From Flavobacterium sp. KACC 22761 (lineage in GTDB: Bacteria; Bacteroidota; Bacteroidia; Flavobacteriales; Flavobacteriaceae), in assembly GCF_034058155.1 (NCBI RefSeq), contig NZ_CP139148.1, positions 3,162,001-3,226,000 on the forward strand: DNA of 64,000 bases. The letters are read 5' to 3'. The notes under the pieces were generated by a model. The model had not been told where the DNA came from, ran no database searches, and saw only the letters and a program-made list of their open reading frames with translations. Of this stretch, positions 1 through 7,469 are shown in pieces. Made by a program: the position numbers and the translations under genes. The number at the start of each line of letters is the position of its first letter. The stretch's first letter is position 1.

Positions 1-1426
1 GGCAGATCAAAGTACCGTTTCGTTCTCCGTTTGTAAAGTTTATTTCGCAGTTTTTACCCCCATTTGGATAATACGAAGTACTGATTCCGTCTAGTTTGTC
101 ATCTTTGTAAGTTTCAAATAATGCAATGTTTCCATTTTCATAATAAGTAGTTCTTTCTCCGTTTAGTTTTCCAGCTGTAAAGGATTTTTCTTCAGTAAGA
201 CGCCCTTTTTCATCGTAATATTTTTGCTGTCCTTCTAGCTCTCCATTTTTAAAATTAAGCTCACCGTTTAGGTTTCCAAATGCGTTTAAATATTTGCATT
301 TTCCGACAAATTCGCCGTTAATTTGTTGCCCAATAATAAACGGTCTTTCGTTTCTGATGCTAACAACAACTTCTTCATTTTTGCCAAAAAGGTCTAAATT
401 TCTTTTCCCAAAAGCACTCCAGAAATCTTTCTGCACATAGTCATCATTAAATGATATTAATTTTTTCTTTTGCTTGTTTAACTCTTTCCCAATTTTATCT
501 TCAAGCGAAAGCAAACTGTAGTAAGAGTAATTTTCCAGCTGATTTTTTTCGACCATGTCTTTTACCCACGGAATGTAGGTAGTTTCAAAAAAACCGTCGC
601 CCATTTTATGTTCCAAAGTATATTCGGCAACTGCTTGTACTTGACGTGTGATCTTGTCATCAATGCTTGACTTTACTTTATATACTTTTTTCAACGGCAA
701 TTGATTTCTTAAAATAGTTTCGATTTCTTCAAAATTATCTCCAGATTTTGAAAAAACTAGTTTGTTTTCTGCTAGATAATTTTGCCCGAAATTTTCATTC
801 AACTGCAAAACCGCTTTACTGGCAAATTGCCCAGTAGGAGCAATGGCAAGGTAGCTCATTAGGGCAAGAGTTCCTTCGGTAATTTTTCCGTTTTCAAATG
901 CCATTATTCCTAATAAATAATGGGCCGAAGCATAGTTAGGATCATTTGTAACAATTCGTTTTAGTATATCCAGCGCTTTTTGTGTCTCCTCTTTACGAAT
1001 ATAAAGGATGGCAAAATTGTACTGAAAAGTTGAATAGTTTCCAATGTATTTTTCGCCTTCTTTGAAGATTTTTTCTGACAATTCGTATTCTTTTTCGTTG
1101 CTTAAAAAGATGGCGTACATTTTATACAGTTCCGGAAATTCCTGCATTTTTCCTTTTGCATATAAATCTTCTAAAAAAGCTTTGAGTTCGCTCTTTTTTT
1201 CCTGCGCATTCAGGACTAAGCCAATCTCATATTGTGCGTTTAAGTATCGGGGGTCAATTTTACTGATTTTTTGATATTCTTTTAAGGCTTCATCATATTT
1301 TTTGTCATCATATAATTTTTCACCTTTTTTGATTATGGAATCGTTGTTGTAAACAAAAGCATAATCAGTTTGTGCATAGTTTTTTGAAAATGAAACTAAT
1401 AAAAACAGCAGTAAAATTTTTTTCAT
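1..1426 (-). CDS. TPR and YwqK/MORN-like repeat protein (C-terminus outside window)
   Basis: The start is the ATG at 1426-1424 and the frame stays open to the window edge, so about 475 N-terminal residues are visible. A short signal peptide (MKKILLLFLLVSFSKNYAQ) predicts export. Residues about 30-170 contain TPR-like helical pairs (for example KKYDEALKEYQKI and YASAHYLLGIMAFENGK). From about residue 360 onward, beta-hairpin repeats of the GxLxGexxxYxxNG type follow one another (KLNGERTTYYENG, KLDGISTSYYPNG), as in YwqK/MORN families. TPR regions usually mediate protein contacts and these hairpins often occur in surface or periplasmic proteins. No enzymatic motif is visible and the exact role is unknown. 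A -7-like element sits just upstream. Confidence 0.75.
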   Translation of the reverse strand, partial: MKKILLLFLLVSFSKNYAQTDYAFVYNNDSIIKKGEKLYDDKKYDEALKEYQKISKIDPRYLNAQYEIGLVLNAQEKKSELKAFLEDLYAKGKMQEFPELYKMYAIFLSNEKEYELSEKIFKEGEKYIGNYSTFQYNFAILYIRKEETQKALDILKRIVTNDPNYASAHYLLGIMAFENGKITEGTLALMSYLAIAPTGQFASKAVLQLNENFGQNYLAENKLVFSKSGDNFEEIETILRNQLPLKKVYKVKSSIDDKITRQVQAVAEYTLEHKMGDGFFETTYIPWVKDMVEKNQLENYSYYSLLSLEDKIGKELNKQKKKLISFNDDYVQKDFWSAFGKRNLDLFGKNEEVVVSIRNERPFIIGQQINGEFVGKCKYLNAFGNLNGELNFKNGELEGQQKYYDEKGRLTEEKSFTAGKLNGERTTYYENGNIALFETYKDDKLDGISTSYYPNGGKNCEINFTNGERNGTLIC

Positions 1427-1444
1427 TATAGTCGTTGGTTTTTT

Positions 1445-1452
1445 CAAATATA
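1445..1452 (-). promoter_or_regulatory. -7 promoter element (TATATTTG) for the TPR/YwqK gene
   Basis: Read on the minus strand this is TATATTTG, a full match to the Bacteroidota -7 consensus TAnnTTTG, 18 bases before the ATG at 1426. A TTTG is present further upstream, but only 11 bases away, so the -33 element is not convincing. Confidence 0.4.
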
Positions 1453-1570
1453 GAAATTTTGTTCAAATCTGCGTCTATTATAGGTATTTCTTTATTAATT
1501 ATTTTTAAATATCTTAAAAATCAAATAAATCTGTTGTGATGTCTTGATATTGCTGATAATTGAATAAAAA

Positions 1571-1976
1571 GTCCAAAGTCGAAAGTCCAAAGTCGAAAGT
1601 CCAAAGTCCAAAGTCCAAAGTCGAAAGTCCAAAGTCGAAAGTCCAAAGTCGAAAGTCCAAAGTCGAAAGTCCAAAGTCGAAAGTCCAAAGTCGAAAGTCC
1701 AAAGTCGAAAGTCCAAAGTCGAAAGTCCAAAGTCCAAAGTCGAAAGTCCAAAGTCCAAAGTCGAAAGTCCAAAGTCGAAAGTCCAAAGTCCAAAGTCGAA
1801 AGTCCAAAGTCCAAAGTCCAAAGTCGAAAGTCCAAAGTCGAAAGTCCAAAGTCGAAAGTCGAAAGTCGAAAGTCGAAAGTCGAAAGTCCAAAGTCGAAAG
1901 TCGAAAGTCGAAAGTCCAAAGTCGAAAGTCCAAAGTCCAAAGTCGAAAGTCCAAAGTCCAAAGTCGAAAGTCGAAA
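1571..1976. repeat. Heptanucleotide satellite, 58 units of GTCCAAA or GTCGAAA
   Basis: Counted by eye, 58 uninterrupted 7-bp units run from 1571 to 1976. Each unit is either GTCCAAA (30 units) or GTCGAAA (28 units), differing only at the fourth base. The first part alternates C and G almost regularly; runs of G units appear near 1858-1885 and 1893-1913. Because 7 is not a multiple of 3, each frame sees a 7-residue period, and several frames stay open by chance on both strands. These reading frames (KSKVESP- or DFGLWTL-like) are artefacts of the repeat and are not listed as genes. Confidence 0.95.
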
Positions 1977-2039
1977 GTGAAATGTAAAATGTAAAATGTA
2001 AAATGTAAAATGTAAAATGTAAAATGTAAAATGCAAAAG
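1977..2039. repeat. Second heptanucleotide block (GTAAAAT), in phase with the first
   Basis: The 7-bp phase of the preceding satellite continues without a break: one GTGAAAT, seven GTAAAAT units (1984-2032) and a final GCAAAAG. Base composition changes sharply from the C/G-bearing units while the register is kept, so the two blocks are one compound array. After 2040 it decays into irregular A-rich sequence. Confidence 0.9.
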
Positions 2040-2066
2040 TGAAAAGTAAAATTGAAATATAAAAGT

Positions 2067-2099
2067 AAACCCGACAGGTTTTAAAAACCTGTCGGGTTT
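2067..2099. terminator. Perfect 16-bp-arm palindrome, possible bidirectional terminator
   Basis: AAACCCGACAGGTTTT at 2067-2082 is followed, after one base, by its exact reverse complement at 2084-2099. The arms end in T and A runs, so the hairpin could stop transcription from the DUF4268 gene on the minus strand. The architecture (variable outer stem, GTTT-N-AAAC-like centre) recurs elsewhere in the window, so it may instead be a dispersed palindromic element. Confidence 0.6.
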
Positions 2100-2109
2100 G
2101 AATATTCGT

Positions 2110-2190
2110 TTTAGAATCTCTGTATCTTAGTATCTTAGCATCTCAGTATTTTAGAATCTCAGTATCTTAGCATCTTAGAGTCTTAGAAAC
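2110..2190. repeat. Degenerate tandem repeat of (T/C)ATCTTAG
   Basis: About eight imperfect 8-11 bp units such as TATCTTAG, CATCTTAG, CATCTCAG and AATCTCTG fill the space up to the stop codon of the DUF4268 gene. The same words recur at 4434-4481. No coding frame or hairpin explains them. Confidence 0.8.
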
Positions 2191-2628
2191 TTACGATTCA
2201 ATATCTTTTATAAATTCATCATATTCCAGATAAAACATTTCCAGAGCATGCATGTTTTCATTGAAAAAATCAAAAATGGCATCCCAATTATTGCGGTTAC
2301 TGAAACCAATTCCTTGTTTTTCAACCCAGATTCGGCTGATGGTTTTGCCACTTTCGAGCGTATAGTTTTTTTCGAAAACTAAATCTTTTATAAATTCTTC
2401 TTCCAGAATGTTTTTTAGCGCTTCGAGTTTTTCAAAATAAGCCAATCGTTTTTCTTCGCTTCGATGTTCAATATCGATTAAAACCTGCGCCTTTTTATTA
2501 TCTACATAAAACTTAAAAGAGAAATCTTTGATTTTTGTATCATAAAGAACCCATTTTCTCGGATATTTTTCTGCAAAAGCTACCCAGAATTCTCTTTTCA
2601 TTCGCTGTGATTCTTCTTTACTGTACAT
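2191..2628 (-). CDS. DUF4268 family protein
   Basis: A 145-residue soluble protein with an acidic, lysine-rich sequence and no signal peptide or membrane segment. The mix of predicted beta strands (FSFKFYVDNKKAQVLIDIE) and helices rich in E, K and L (RLAYFEKLEALKNILEEEF) fits DUF4268 proteins, which are about this size in Flavobacteria and are found as stand-alone proteins or as tails of nuclease-like proteins. No catalytic residues can be assigned with confidence. The gene stands alone, divergent from the Nudix gene, and its 3' side borders the repeat block. The family call comes from recalled sequence features, not a search. Confidence 0.65.
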   Translation of the reverse strand: MYSKEESQRMKREFWVAFAEKYPRKWVLYDTKIKDFSFKFYVDNKKAQVLIDIEHRSEEKRLAYFEKLEALKNILEEEFIKDLVFEKNYTLESGKTISRIWVEKQGIGFSNRNNWDAIFDFFNENMHALEMFYLEYDEFIKDIES

Positions 2629-2719
2629 TATTTATGGCTTTATCTTAGAAAATTTGTAGAACCGCATTTTCTAGAGTATATTTATATTTTATTTGAAAGT
2701 ACAAAAATAAACTTTGAAT

Positions 2720-3361
2720 ATGGATTTTCAAGATTTTTTGCAATATGTTCCTAATTTAATTCCTGTTGAACTGCCAGCGACAGCGTCGCACATAAAAATG
2801 GCTCCAAAAGAACGCATGCAGGAACTCAAAAACCTTGATTTAAGCACAAAAAATCCGAGAATTGCCGCCGTTATGATGCTGTTTTATCCAAAAAATGGAA
2901 AAACGCATCTCGTTTTGATTGTCCGAAATGCTTATAATGGAGTTCATTCGTCGCAAATTGCATTTCCTGGAGGCAAATATGAGCTTTCCGATTTTGATTT
3001 TAAAGATACCGCACTCAGAGAAACCAATGAAGAAATTGGTATACTTCCAGAAAAAATTGAAGTGATAAAGCATTTTACGCCAATGTACATTCCGCCAAGT
3101 AATTTTTTGGTTCATCCCTTTATGGGAATTGCAAAAGAAGAACTTTCATTTTATCCCGATATCCGAGAAGTAGCAGATATTATCGAATTGCCTTTGTCTG
3201 TTTTTTTGAATGACGAAATTATTACCGAAGCCACATTATCAACTTCTTATGCTGCCAACATTCCTGTTCCCGCTTTTAGCATCCAAAATCATATTGTTTG
3301 GGGAGCAACGGCAATGATATTAAGTGAATTACGCGACGTGCTAAAAACAGTTTTGGATTAA
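2720..3361 (+). CDS. Nudix hydrolase, probable CoA pyrophosphatase (NudL-like)
   Basis: A 213-residue cytosolic enzyme expected to cleave a nucleoside-diphosphate-linked substrate, most likely coenzyme A. The Nudix box is seen as FPGGKYELSD followed by ALRETNEEIGI at about residues 85-110. Just before it, LVLIVRNAYNGVHSSQIAF matches the LLTxR-HxGQxxFPGG region that marks the CoA-specific NudL/Pcd1 subfamily. The ATG at 2720 is chosen; an in-frame TTG lies two codons upstream but adds nothing conserved. It is divergent from the DUF4268 gene and about 130 bases before the acyltransferase. Substrate is inferred from the subfamily motif. Confidence 0.85.
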   Translation: MDFQDFLQYVPNLIPVELPATASHIKMAPKERMQELKNLDLSTKNPRIAAVMMLFYPKNGKTHLVLIVRNAYNGVHSSQIAFPGGKYELSDFDFKDTALRETNEEIGILPEKIEVIKHFTPMYIPPSNFLVHPFMGIAKEELSFYPDIREVADIIELPLSVFLNDEIITEATLSTSYAANIPVPAFSIQNHIVWGATAMILSELRDVLKTVLD

Positions 3362-3436
3362 AAATCGTAAAAATGAAAAATTAACAATTTGATATTCATT
3401 ATTTTAACTATTTATTTCCGAAATTGCTATACAGTA

Positions 3437-3465
3437 TTGCTGAAAGAATAATTTTTGTATGTTTG
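3437..3465 (+). promoter_or_regulatory. Promoter of the PlsC-like gene (TTG, 18 bp, TATGTTTG)
   Basis: TATGTTTG at 3458-3465 matches the Bacteroidota -7 consensus TAnnTTTG, and TTG at 3437-3439 lies 18 bases upstream, inside the usual 17-23 base spacing. Transcription would start near 3472, about 25 bases before the ATG at 3497. Confidence 0.6.
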
Positions 3466-3496
3466 CGGACTAACAAAAAAAATACAATAAACAGCT

Positions 3497-4306
3497 ATGG
3501 GATTGTTTAAACGAAATCCTTTTGGACATATTTTATTCATCAAGAAATGGTTAATCCGTGTCTTGGGAGCCATGACGCACCGAAGATACAGAGGTTTTAA
3601 TGAATTGCAGATTGAAGGATCTGAAATCATTAAAACATTGCCGGATACAAATGTGCTGTTTATTTCGAATCACCAAACTTATTTTGCTGATGTTGTGGCG
3701 ATGTTTCATGTCTTTAACGCAAGTTTAAGCGGACGTCAAGATACTATTAAGAACATTGGATATTTATGGCAACCTAAAATGAACATTTATTATGTTGCCG
3801 CAAAAGAAACCATGCAAGCAGGTTTGTTACCAAGAATTCTCGCTTACGTTGGAGCGATTACAGTTGAACGAACTTGGCGTGCAAAAGGAGTTGATGTTAC
3901 TGAAAAAAGAGACGTTAACCCAAATGACACAGAAAACATCAAAATTGCCCTTAGCGATGGTTGGGTAATTACCTTCCCGCAAGGAACTACGAAGTCGTTT
4001 AAGCCAGTTCGTAAAGGAACTGCTCATATAATAAAGCAGCATAAACCAATTGTAATTCCTATTGTTATTGACGGTTTCCGCAGATCATTTGACAAAAAAG
4101 GTTTACGAATGAAGAAAAAAGGAATTCTGCAATCTTTCATCATCAAAGAACCTCTTGATATTGATTATGAAAATGATACAATCGAAGAAATTGTAGAAAA
4201 AGTAGAATACGCAATCGAGCAACATCCATCATTCTTAAAAGTTATCCCAGCTGAAGAAATCAAAGCACAAGAAGAACTGAACAGATTAAGACAATGGGAA
4301 TACTAG
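3497..4306 (+). CDS. plsC: 1-acyl-glycerol-3-phosphate acyltransferase (PlsC-like)
   Basis: A 269-residue membrane-associated acyltransferase that would transfer a fatty acyl group to lysophosphatidate or a similar lysolipid. Block I reads SNHQTYFADV at about residues 56-65: the catalytic His and Asp are separated by five residues, one more than in the classical HX4D motif. Block III is FPQGTTKSF (about 159-167), equivalent to FPEGTRS, and the proline-rich block IV is KPIVIPIVIDGF. An N-terminal hydrophobic stretch is weak, so it is probably peripheral. It has its own promoter. The extra residue in block I appears typical of a Bacteroidota subgroup, but this is recalled rather than tested. 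Confidence 0.8.
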   Translation: MGLFKRNPFGHILFIKKWLIRVLGAMTHRRYRGFNELQIEGSEIIKTLPDTNVLFISNHQTYFADVVAMFHVFNASLSGRQDTIKNIGYLWQPKMNIYYVAAKETMQAGLLPRILAYVGAITVERTWRAKGVDVTEKRDVNPNDTENIKIALSDGWVITFPQGTTKSFKPVRKGTAHIIKQHKPIVIPIVIDGFRRSFDKKGLRMKKKGILQSFIIKEPLDIDYENDTIEEIVEKVEYAIEQHPSFLKVIPAEEIKAQEELNRLRQWEY

Positions 4307-4481
4307 GGATTTTAGATTTCTGATTTTAGATTGTTTTTGTTTCAAGTTTGCCTTGTCAGGCTGAGCGAAGTCGAAGCCCTGTCTAAACTTTGTCCCTTAC
4401 ATTTTAAGTTCATTTTCTGCAAAGATTAAAAAAAACTTAGCATCTTAGTATCTTAGTATCTCAGAACCTTAGCATCTTAAT
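4307..4481. repeat. Intergenic cluster of three dispersed repeat words
   Basis: Between two convergent genes lie, in order: GATTTTAGATT-like words (4308-4332); the segment CTTGTCAGGCTGAGCGAAGT (4352-4371) continuing into CGAAGCCCTG, a string I recognise as common between genes of Flavobacteria; and a (T/C)ATCTTAG tract at 4434-4481 like that at 2110-2190. No gene is seen. Confidence 0.7.
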
Positions 4482-5114
4482 TTAGAAATCAATCTTCTTC
4501 AGCTCCTTATAATTTGCATATAATCTGCGTAATAAAGTTCCGTAAACTAATCGGTAAATGCACCAAAACATGCCGAACAATCCTAATATAATCAGAATCA
4601 AAATTCCGACAGTAAAGAATAATGCTTTTCCGTTTTCGGCTAATTTTTCTCTTAAAAATGCCATGTCAGGATTGTAAACAAAAGCGATGAAATAACTGAT
4701 TATCGTAATAATAACAAGCATTCCAAGATTATACCATACATAATATTGAACTGTTTTTCGGGTTTTTAATATGGCACTCATCAAATTTTTTGTAGCAACA
4801 GTAGCCGAAATTGTTTTGTAGTTTTTGTAAAAAATAATAACAAAAATCAAAACTACAACGTAGTTGAAATAAGTTATAATATCAAGTGCAAGTACAATTT
4901 CGGGATGATTCATTTTATTTAATAAATCATCGGTATTGATAAATAAATTAGAAAAAGTCCAAAACGAAATTTCCAAAATGCTTATGATCAAAATCAACTT
5001 TACAATTGACGATGATTTTTTATGAATCATTTTGTAGATTTCTTTTTCAGAAATTTGCTCAAAAGAATCTGAGTTCTTTTTCCAGTCTTTTTTTAATAAA
5101 TCCAGTTCTTTCAT
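4482..5114 (-). CDS. Four-helix membrane protein paired with an ECF sigma factor
   Basis: A 210-residue integral membrane protein. A cytoplasmic N-terminus (MKELDLLKKDWKKNSDSFEQ, about 35 residues) precedes hydrophobic segments at about 36-60, 75-100, 125-150 and 160-190. The start lies 8 bases after the stop of the upstream sigma factor gene, so the two form an operon. That position and the short soluble N-terminus suggest a sigma-controlling partner, but the sequence does not show a classical zinc anti-sigma motif, and no family can be named with certainty. A direct transport role is also possible. Confidence 0.65.
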   Translation of the reverse strand: MKELDLLKKDWKKNSDSFEQISEKEIYKMIHKKSSSIVKLILIISILEISFWTFSNLFINTDDLLNKMNHPEIVLALDIITYFNYVVVLIFVIIFYKNYKTISATVATKNLMSAILKTRKTVQYYVWYNLGMLVIITIISYFIAFVYNPDMAFLREKLAENGKALFFTVGILILIILGLFGMFWCIYRLVYGTLLRRLYANYKELKKIDF

Positions 5115-5122
5115 AATAATTT

Positions 5123-5617
5123 TTAAGGATTTAGTATCTTTTTAAGTTTCCCTTTAATTCGGTTCATTTTCACGCGCGCATTCACTTCGCTGATCCCTAG
5201 AGTTTCAGCTATTTCTTGATAATCTTTGTCTTCTAAATACATAAAAACTAATGCTTTCTCAATGTCATTAAGCTGGTAAACCGCTTTGTACATCAATTTG
5301 ATCTGCTCTTCCTCTTCATAATTGTAATCGACATCTTTCACAAAATGCTGATGGCTTTCATATTCTACTGTCGATACGGTTCTTTTGGTTTTTCGGTATA
5401 GGGTAATTGCAGTATTTAAAGCAACACGATAAGTCCAGGTCGAAAATTTGCTGTCGCCTCTAAATTTAGGATAGGCTTTCCAGAGCTGAATGGTAATTTC
5501 CTGAAACAAATCTTTGTGAGCATCTTCGCCGGCAGTATATAATCTACAAATCTTGTGGATTATATTCTGATTTGCCTGCAATTGCGCAACAAATGACTGT
5601 TCTAGGTTTTCGCTCAT
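5123..5617 (-). CDS. ECF-type RNA polymerase sigma-70 factor
   Basis: A 164-residue sigma factor. Region 2 is seen around residues 30-70 (HKDLFQEITIQLWKAYPKF then FSTWTYRVALNTAI), and region 4 with its helix-turn-helix around 115-160 (YQEIAETLGISEVNARVKMN). Regions 1.1 and 3 are absent, as in group IV sigma factors. It directs RNA polymerase to a small promoter set in response to a signal, usually through a membrane partner. Here the next gene, 8 bases downstream, is a four-helix membrane protein that could play that part. Confidence 0.9.
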   Translation of the reverse strand: MSENLEQSFVAQLQANQNIIHKICRLYTAGEDAHKDLFQEITIQLWKAYPKFRGDSKFSTWTYRVALNTAITLYRKTKRTVSTVEYESHQHFVKDVDYNYEEEEQIKLMYKAVYQLNDIEKALVFMYLEDKDYQEIAETLGISEVNARVKMNRIKGKLKKILNP

Positions 5618-5659
5618 ATCAGTATTAGTAGTCGTGAAATGTTTTTTGTTACAGTTGAA

Positions 5660-6721
5660 TCAAAAATTTCTTGTTTTATAATAATTAATCATCAAATCAA
5701 TGAATTTGCTATAGCTTTCCATTCCGTCTTTCTGATTATTTGTTTTTAGGAAATTATCATAAAGAAAGTGAAAACCTTCGTCGATAAAAGTGTCATATTT
5801 TTTCCAGAAATCCTGACTTTCTTGATAGTTTTTCAAAATTCCGACATGAACTGTTTTCTTCAATTCATTAAAGATTTTTTCATTTTTGAATTGCCAAATT
5901 CCGAGACAATAACGCAAAGCAAAACTATAGCCAGAATATTGATAATAAGGATTTTTGTTTTTTACGGTTGCCAAAACTCCAATAAAATTGCATTCGTTTT
6001 CACTGGCAAAACCTATTTGATGCGCCATTTCGTGCGAACTTGTGATCGGGAAGTTATACATTGGCAACAAATCATTTACTTGAGCTTCATTTGTAAACGG
6101 ATTCAAATAACCTCCAAATCCCATATAAGTCAAAGGAACGCTGAATAATGATTTTTTAACGCTCAAAATTTCATATTTAAAGTAAGGATGTTCTTTGGCT
6201 AGATTGTTATATCCGTTAATATTCATTTCAAAAACTTCTTTTTGAGAATACGGAAAAACCACTTTTGAACTAGCATTTTTTGTGATTTGAAACTGAATTT
6301 CATTGGTTTTTGAAATCAATCTTTTGGTAAAGGCCAAAAGATCAGCATCCGTGTATTCTCTTTTGATTTCCATTTTTTCAAATAATGGTTCTCGATAATA
6401 ATTGAATGCCCAAAGCAGATGAAATAAGAAGTAATAAATAGAGATTTTGCCTAAGATTTTTAACAAATGATCTTTCCATTCGGATCTCCAAGTTTTTCTG
6501 ATTCTCCAAAACCAACTGATTATCGAAAGAATCAAAATAGCATAAAAACAATCCCCAACAGAAAACGGAATTTTGCCCAAAACGCTTCGTGAAAAATGCG
6601 AAATTCGGACGTATAAATTATTGCTGTAAAAGCCTTCAACATAATCTGGAAAGTATGCGAGAATTTTTAAAAAGACGATTTGAATTAGTAAAAATAGGGG
6701 AAGAATGTATTTTCGTGTCAC
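5660..6721 (-). CDS. DUF3810 family membrane metallopeptidase-like protein
   Basis: A 353-residue protein with N-terminal membrane segments at about 5-25, 57-75 and 88-110 and a large C-terminal domain. Around residue 230 it has SSHEMAHQIGF, an HExxH zinc-peptidase motif, followed by ENECNFI about ten residues later, whose glutamate could be the third ligand. This matches the DUF3810 family in Bacteroidota. Substrate is unknown. The only plausible start is a GTG at 6721; the next in-frame ATG is more than 100 residues later and would remove the membrane region. It is divergent from the toxin-antitoxin pair. Confidence 0.8.
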   Translation of the reverse strand: MTRKYILPLFLLIQIVFLKILAYFPDYVEGFYSNNLYVRISHFSRSVLGKIPFSVGDCFYAILILSIISWFWRIRKTWRSEWKDHLLKILGKISIYYFLFHLLWAFNYYREPLFEKMEIKREYTDADLLAFTKRLISKTNEIQFQITKNASSKVVFPYSQKEVFEMNINGYNNLAKEHPYFKYEILSVKKSLFSVPLTYMGFGGYLNPFTNEAQVNDLLPMYNFPITSSHEMAHQIGFASENECNFIGVLATVKNKNPYYQYSGYSFALRYCLGIWQFKNEKIFNELKKTVHVGILKNYQESQDFWKKYDTFIDEGFHFLYDNFLKTNNQKDGMESYSKFIDLMINYYKTRNF

Positions 6722-6775
6722 AGTTTTACGTTTTTATAAAAATAAGAATTAAAAGATAGTTTGTGTTATTTTTTG

Positions 6776-6783
6776 TAAATTTG
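6776..6783 (+). promoter_or_regulatory. -7 element (TAAATTTG) of the toxin-antitoxin operon
   Basis: TAAATTTG matches TAnnTTTG and lies 20 bases before the antitoxin ATG. The nearest TTTG upstream (6760-6763) is only 12 bases away, so the -33 element is doubtful. Confidence 0.4.
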
Positions 6784-6803
6784 TTATTCAAAATAAAGAA
6801 AAA

Positions 6804-7016
6804 ATGACACAAATCACATTAAATATTCCAGATAACGAATTGTCATTCTTTATGCAGTTAATCGAAAAATTTAATTACGAAACTGTAATAAACGATTTTT
6901 CTGTAACTGATGAAATGAAAAATTTGTTAGATGAAAGAAGATCGACTGTAGAAAAAGATGATTTTCTTCCTTGGAATGAGGCGAAAAAGCAATTACGTTT
7001 TAGATCAGGAAAATGA
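6804..7016 (+). CDS. Type II antitoxin-like protein
   Basis: A 70-residue protein beginning MTQITLNIPDNELSFFMQLI, a short beta strand followed by helix as in small ribbon-helix-helix or addiction-module antitoxins that pair with RelE/ParE toxins. The C-terminal half (LDERRSTVEKDDFLPWNEAKKQLR) is charged and probably wraps the toxin. Its TGA stop overlaps the toxin ATG (ATGA at 7013-7016), the usual coupling that keeps antitoxin in excess. Such antitoxins normally repress their own promoter. The exact family is not certain, but the partner makes the role likely. Confidence 0.75.
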   Translation: MTQITLNIPDNELSFFMQLIEKFNYETVINDFSVTDEMKNLLDERRSTVEKDDFLPWNEAKKQLRFRSGK

Positions 7017-7306
7017 GTTTTGAAGTTGTTATTGAGCCAAGGGCACTTGCCGATATTCAAGATGCAATTGATTATTATGAGTCTAAACAAGTTGGCTTAG
7101 GTGATTGTTTTTATCAAGTTGTTGATGATCATTTAAATACACTATCGATAAATCCATTTTTTGAAATTAAATATAAGGATTATCGTGGTCTTCCTACTAA
7201 GAATTTTCCATTTATTATCTTCTTTTTCATTGAAGAGAAACTGAAAACAGTATATGTTCTATCTGTTTTTAATACTTCATTGAATCCTTCAAAATACCCT
7301 ATTTAA
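7013..7306 (+). CDS. RelE/ParE family toxin
   Basis: A 97-residue protein of the RelE/ParE fold: an initial strand and helix (FEVVIEPRALADIQDAIDYYES), a central segment with NPFFEIKYKDYRGLP, and final strands (FIIFFFIEEKLKTVYVLSVFN). Members either cleave ribosome-bound mRNA (RelE) or poison DNA gyrase (ParE). The sequence leans towards the ParE side because of the YRGLP-NFPFIIFF arrangement, but the target cannot be decided by eye. It overlaps the antitoxin by four bases. It appears intact, with no frameshift. Confidence 0.85.
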   Translation: MSFEVVIEPRALADIQDAIDYYESKQVGLGDCFYQVVDDHLNTLSINPFFEIKYKDYRGLPTKNFPFIIFFFIEEKLKTVYVLSVFNTSLNPSKYPI

Positions 7307-7427
7307 AAGAATTAGTTTCCGGTTTAAAGTTTTTTGTTCTACTTGGATAATTCAAGCTCTAATTTTAGAGCCATTATAATTTGTTCTAATTCGCATAATT
7401 CGTGGCGAAAAAAAAATATAAACTTTG

Positions 7428-7435
7428 TAACTTTG
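7428..7435 (+). promoter_or_regulatory. -7 element (TAACTTTG) of the dipeptidase gene
   Basis: TAACTTTG fits TAnnTTTG. Transcription would start near 7442, about 28 bases before the ATG at 7470. A good -33 TTG is not seen. Confidence 0.4.
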
Positions 7436-7469
7436 GAGCTCTTAATTGTTAAACGTCAAACAAAAATAT

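Noticed and set aside
1495..2036. Long overlapping reading frames on both strands within the heptamer satellite
   Set aside because: They are products of a 7-bp repeat lacking stop codons in several frames; their peptides are simple 7-residue repeats and no start region is supported.
1571..2039. CRISPR array
   Set aside because: The repeat has no spacers; units are 7 bases and contiguous, and no cas gene is present.
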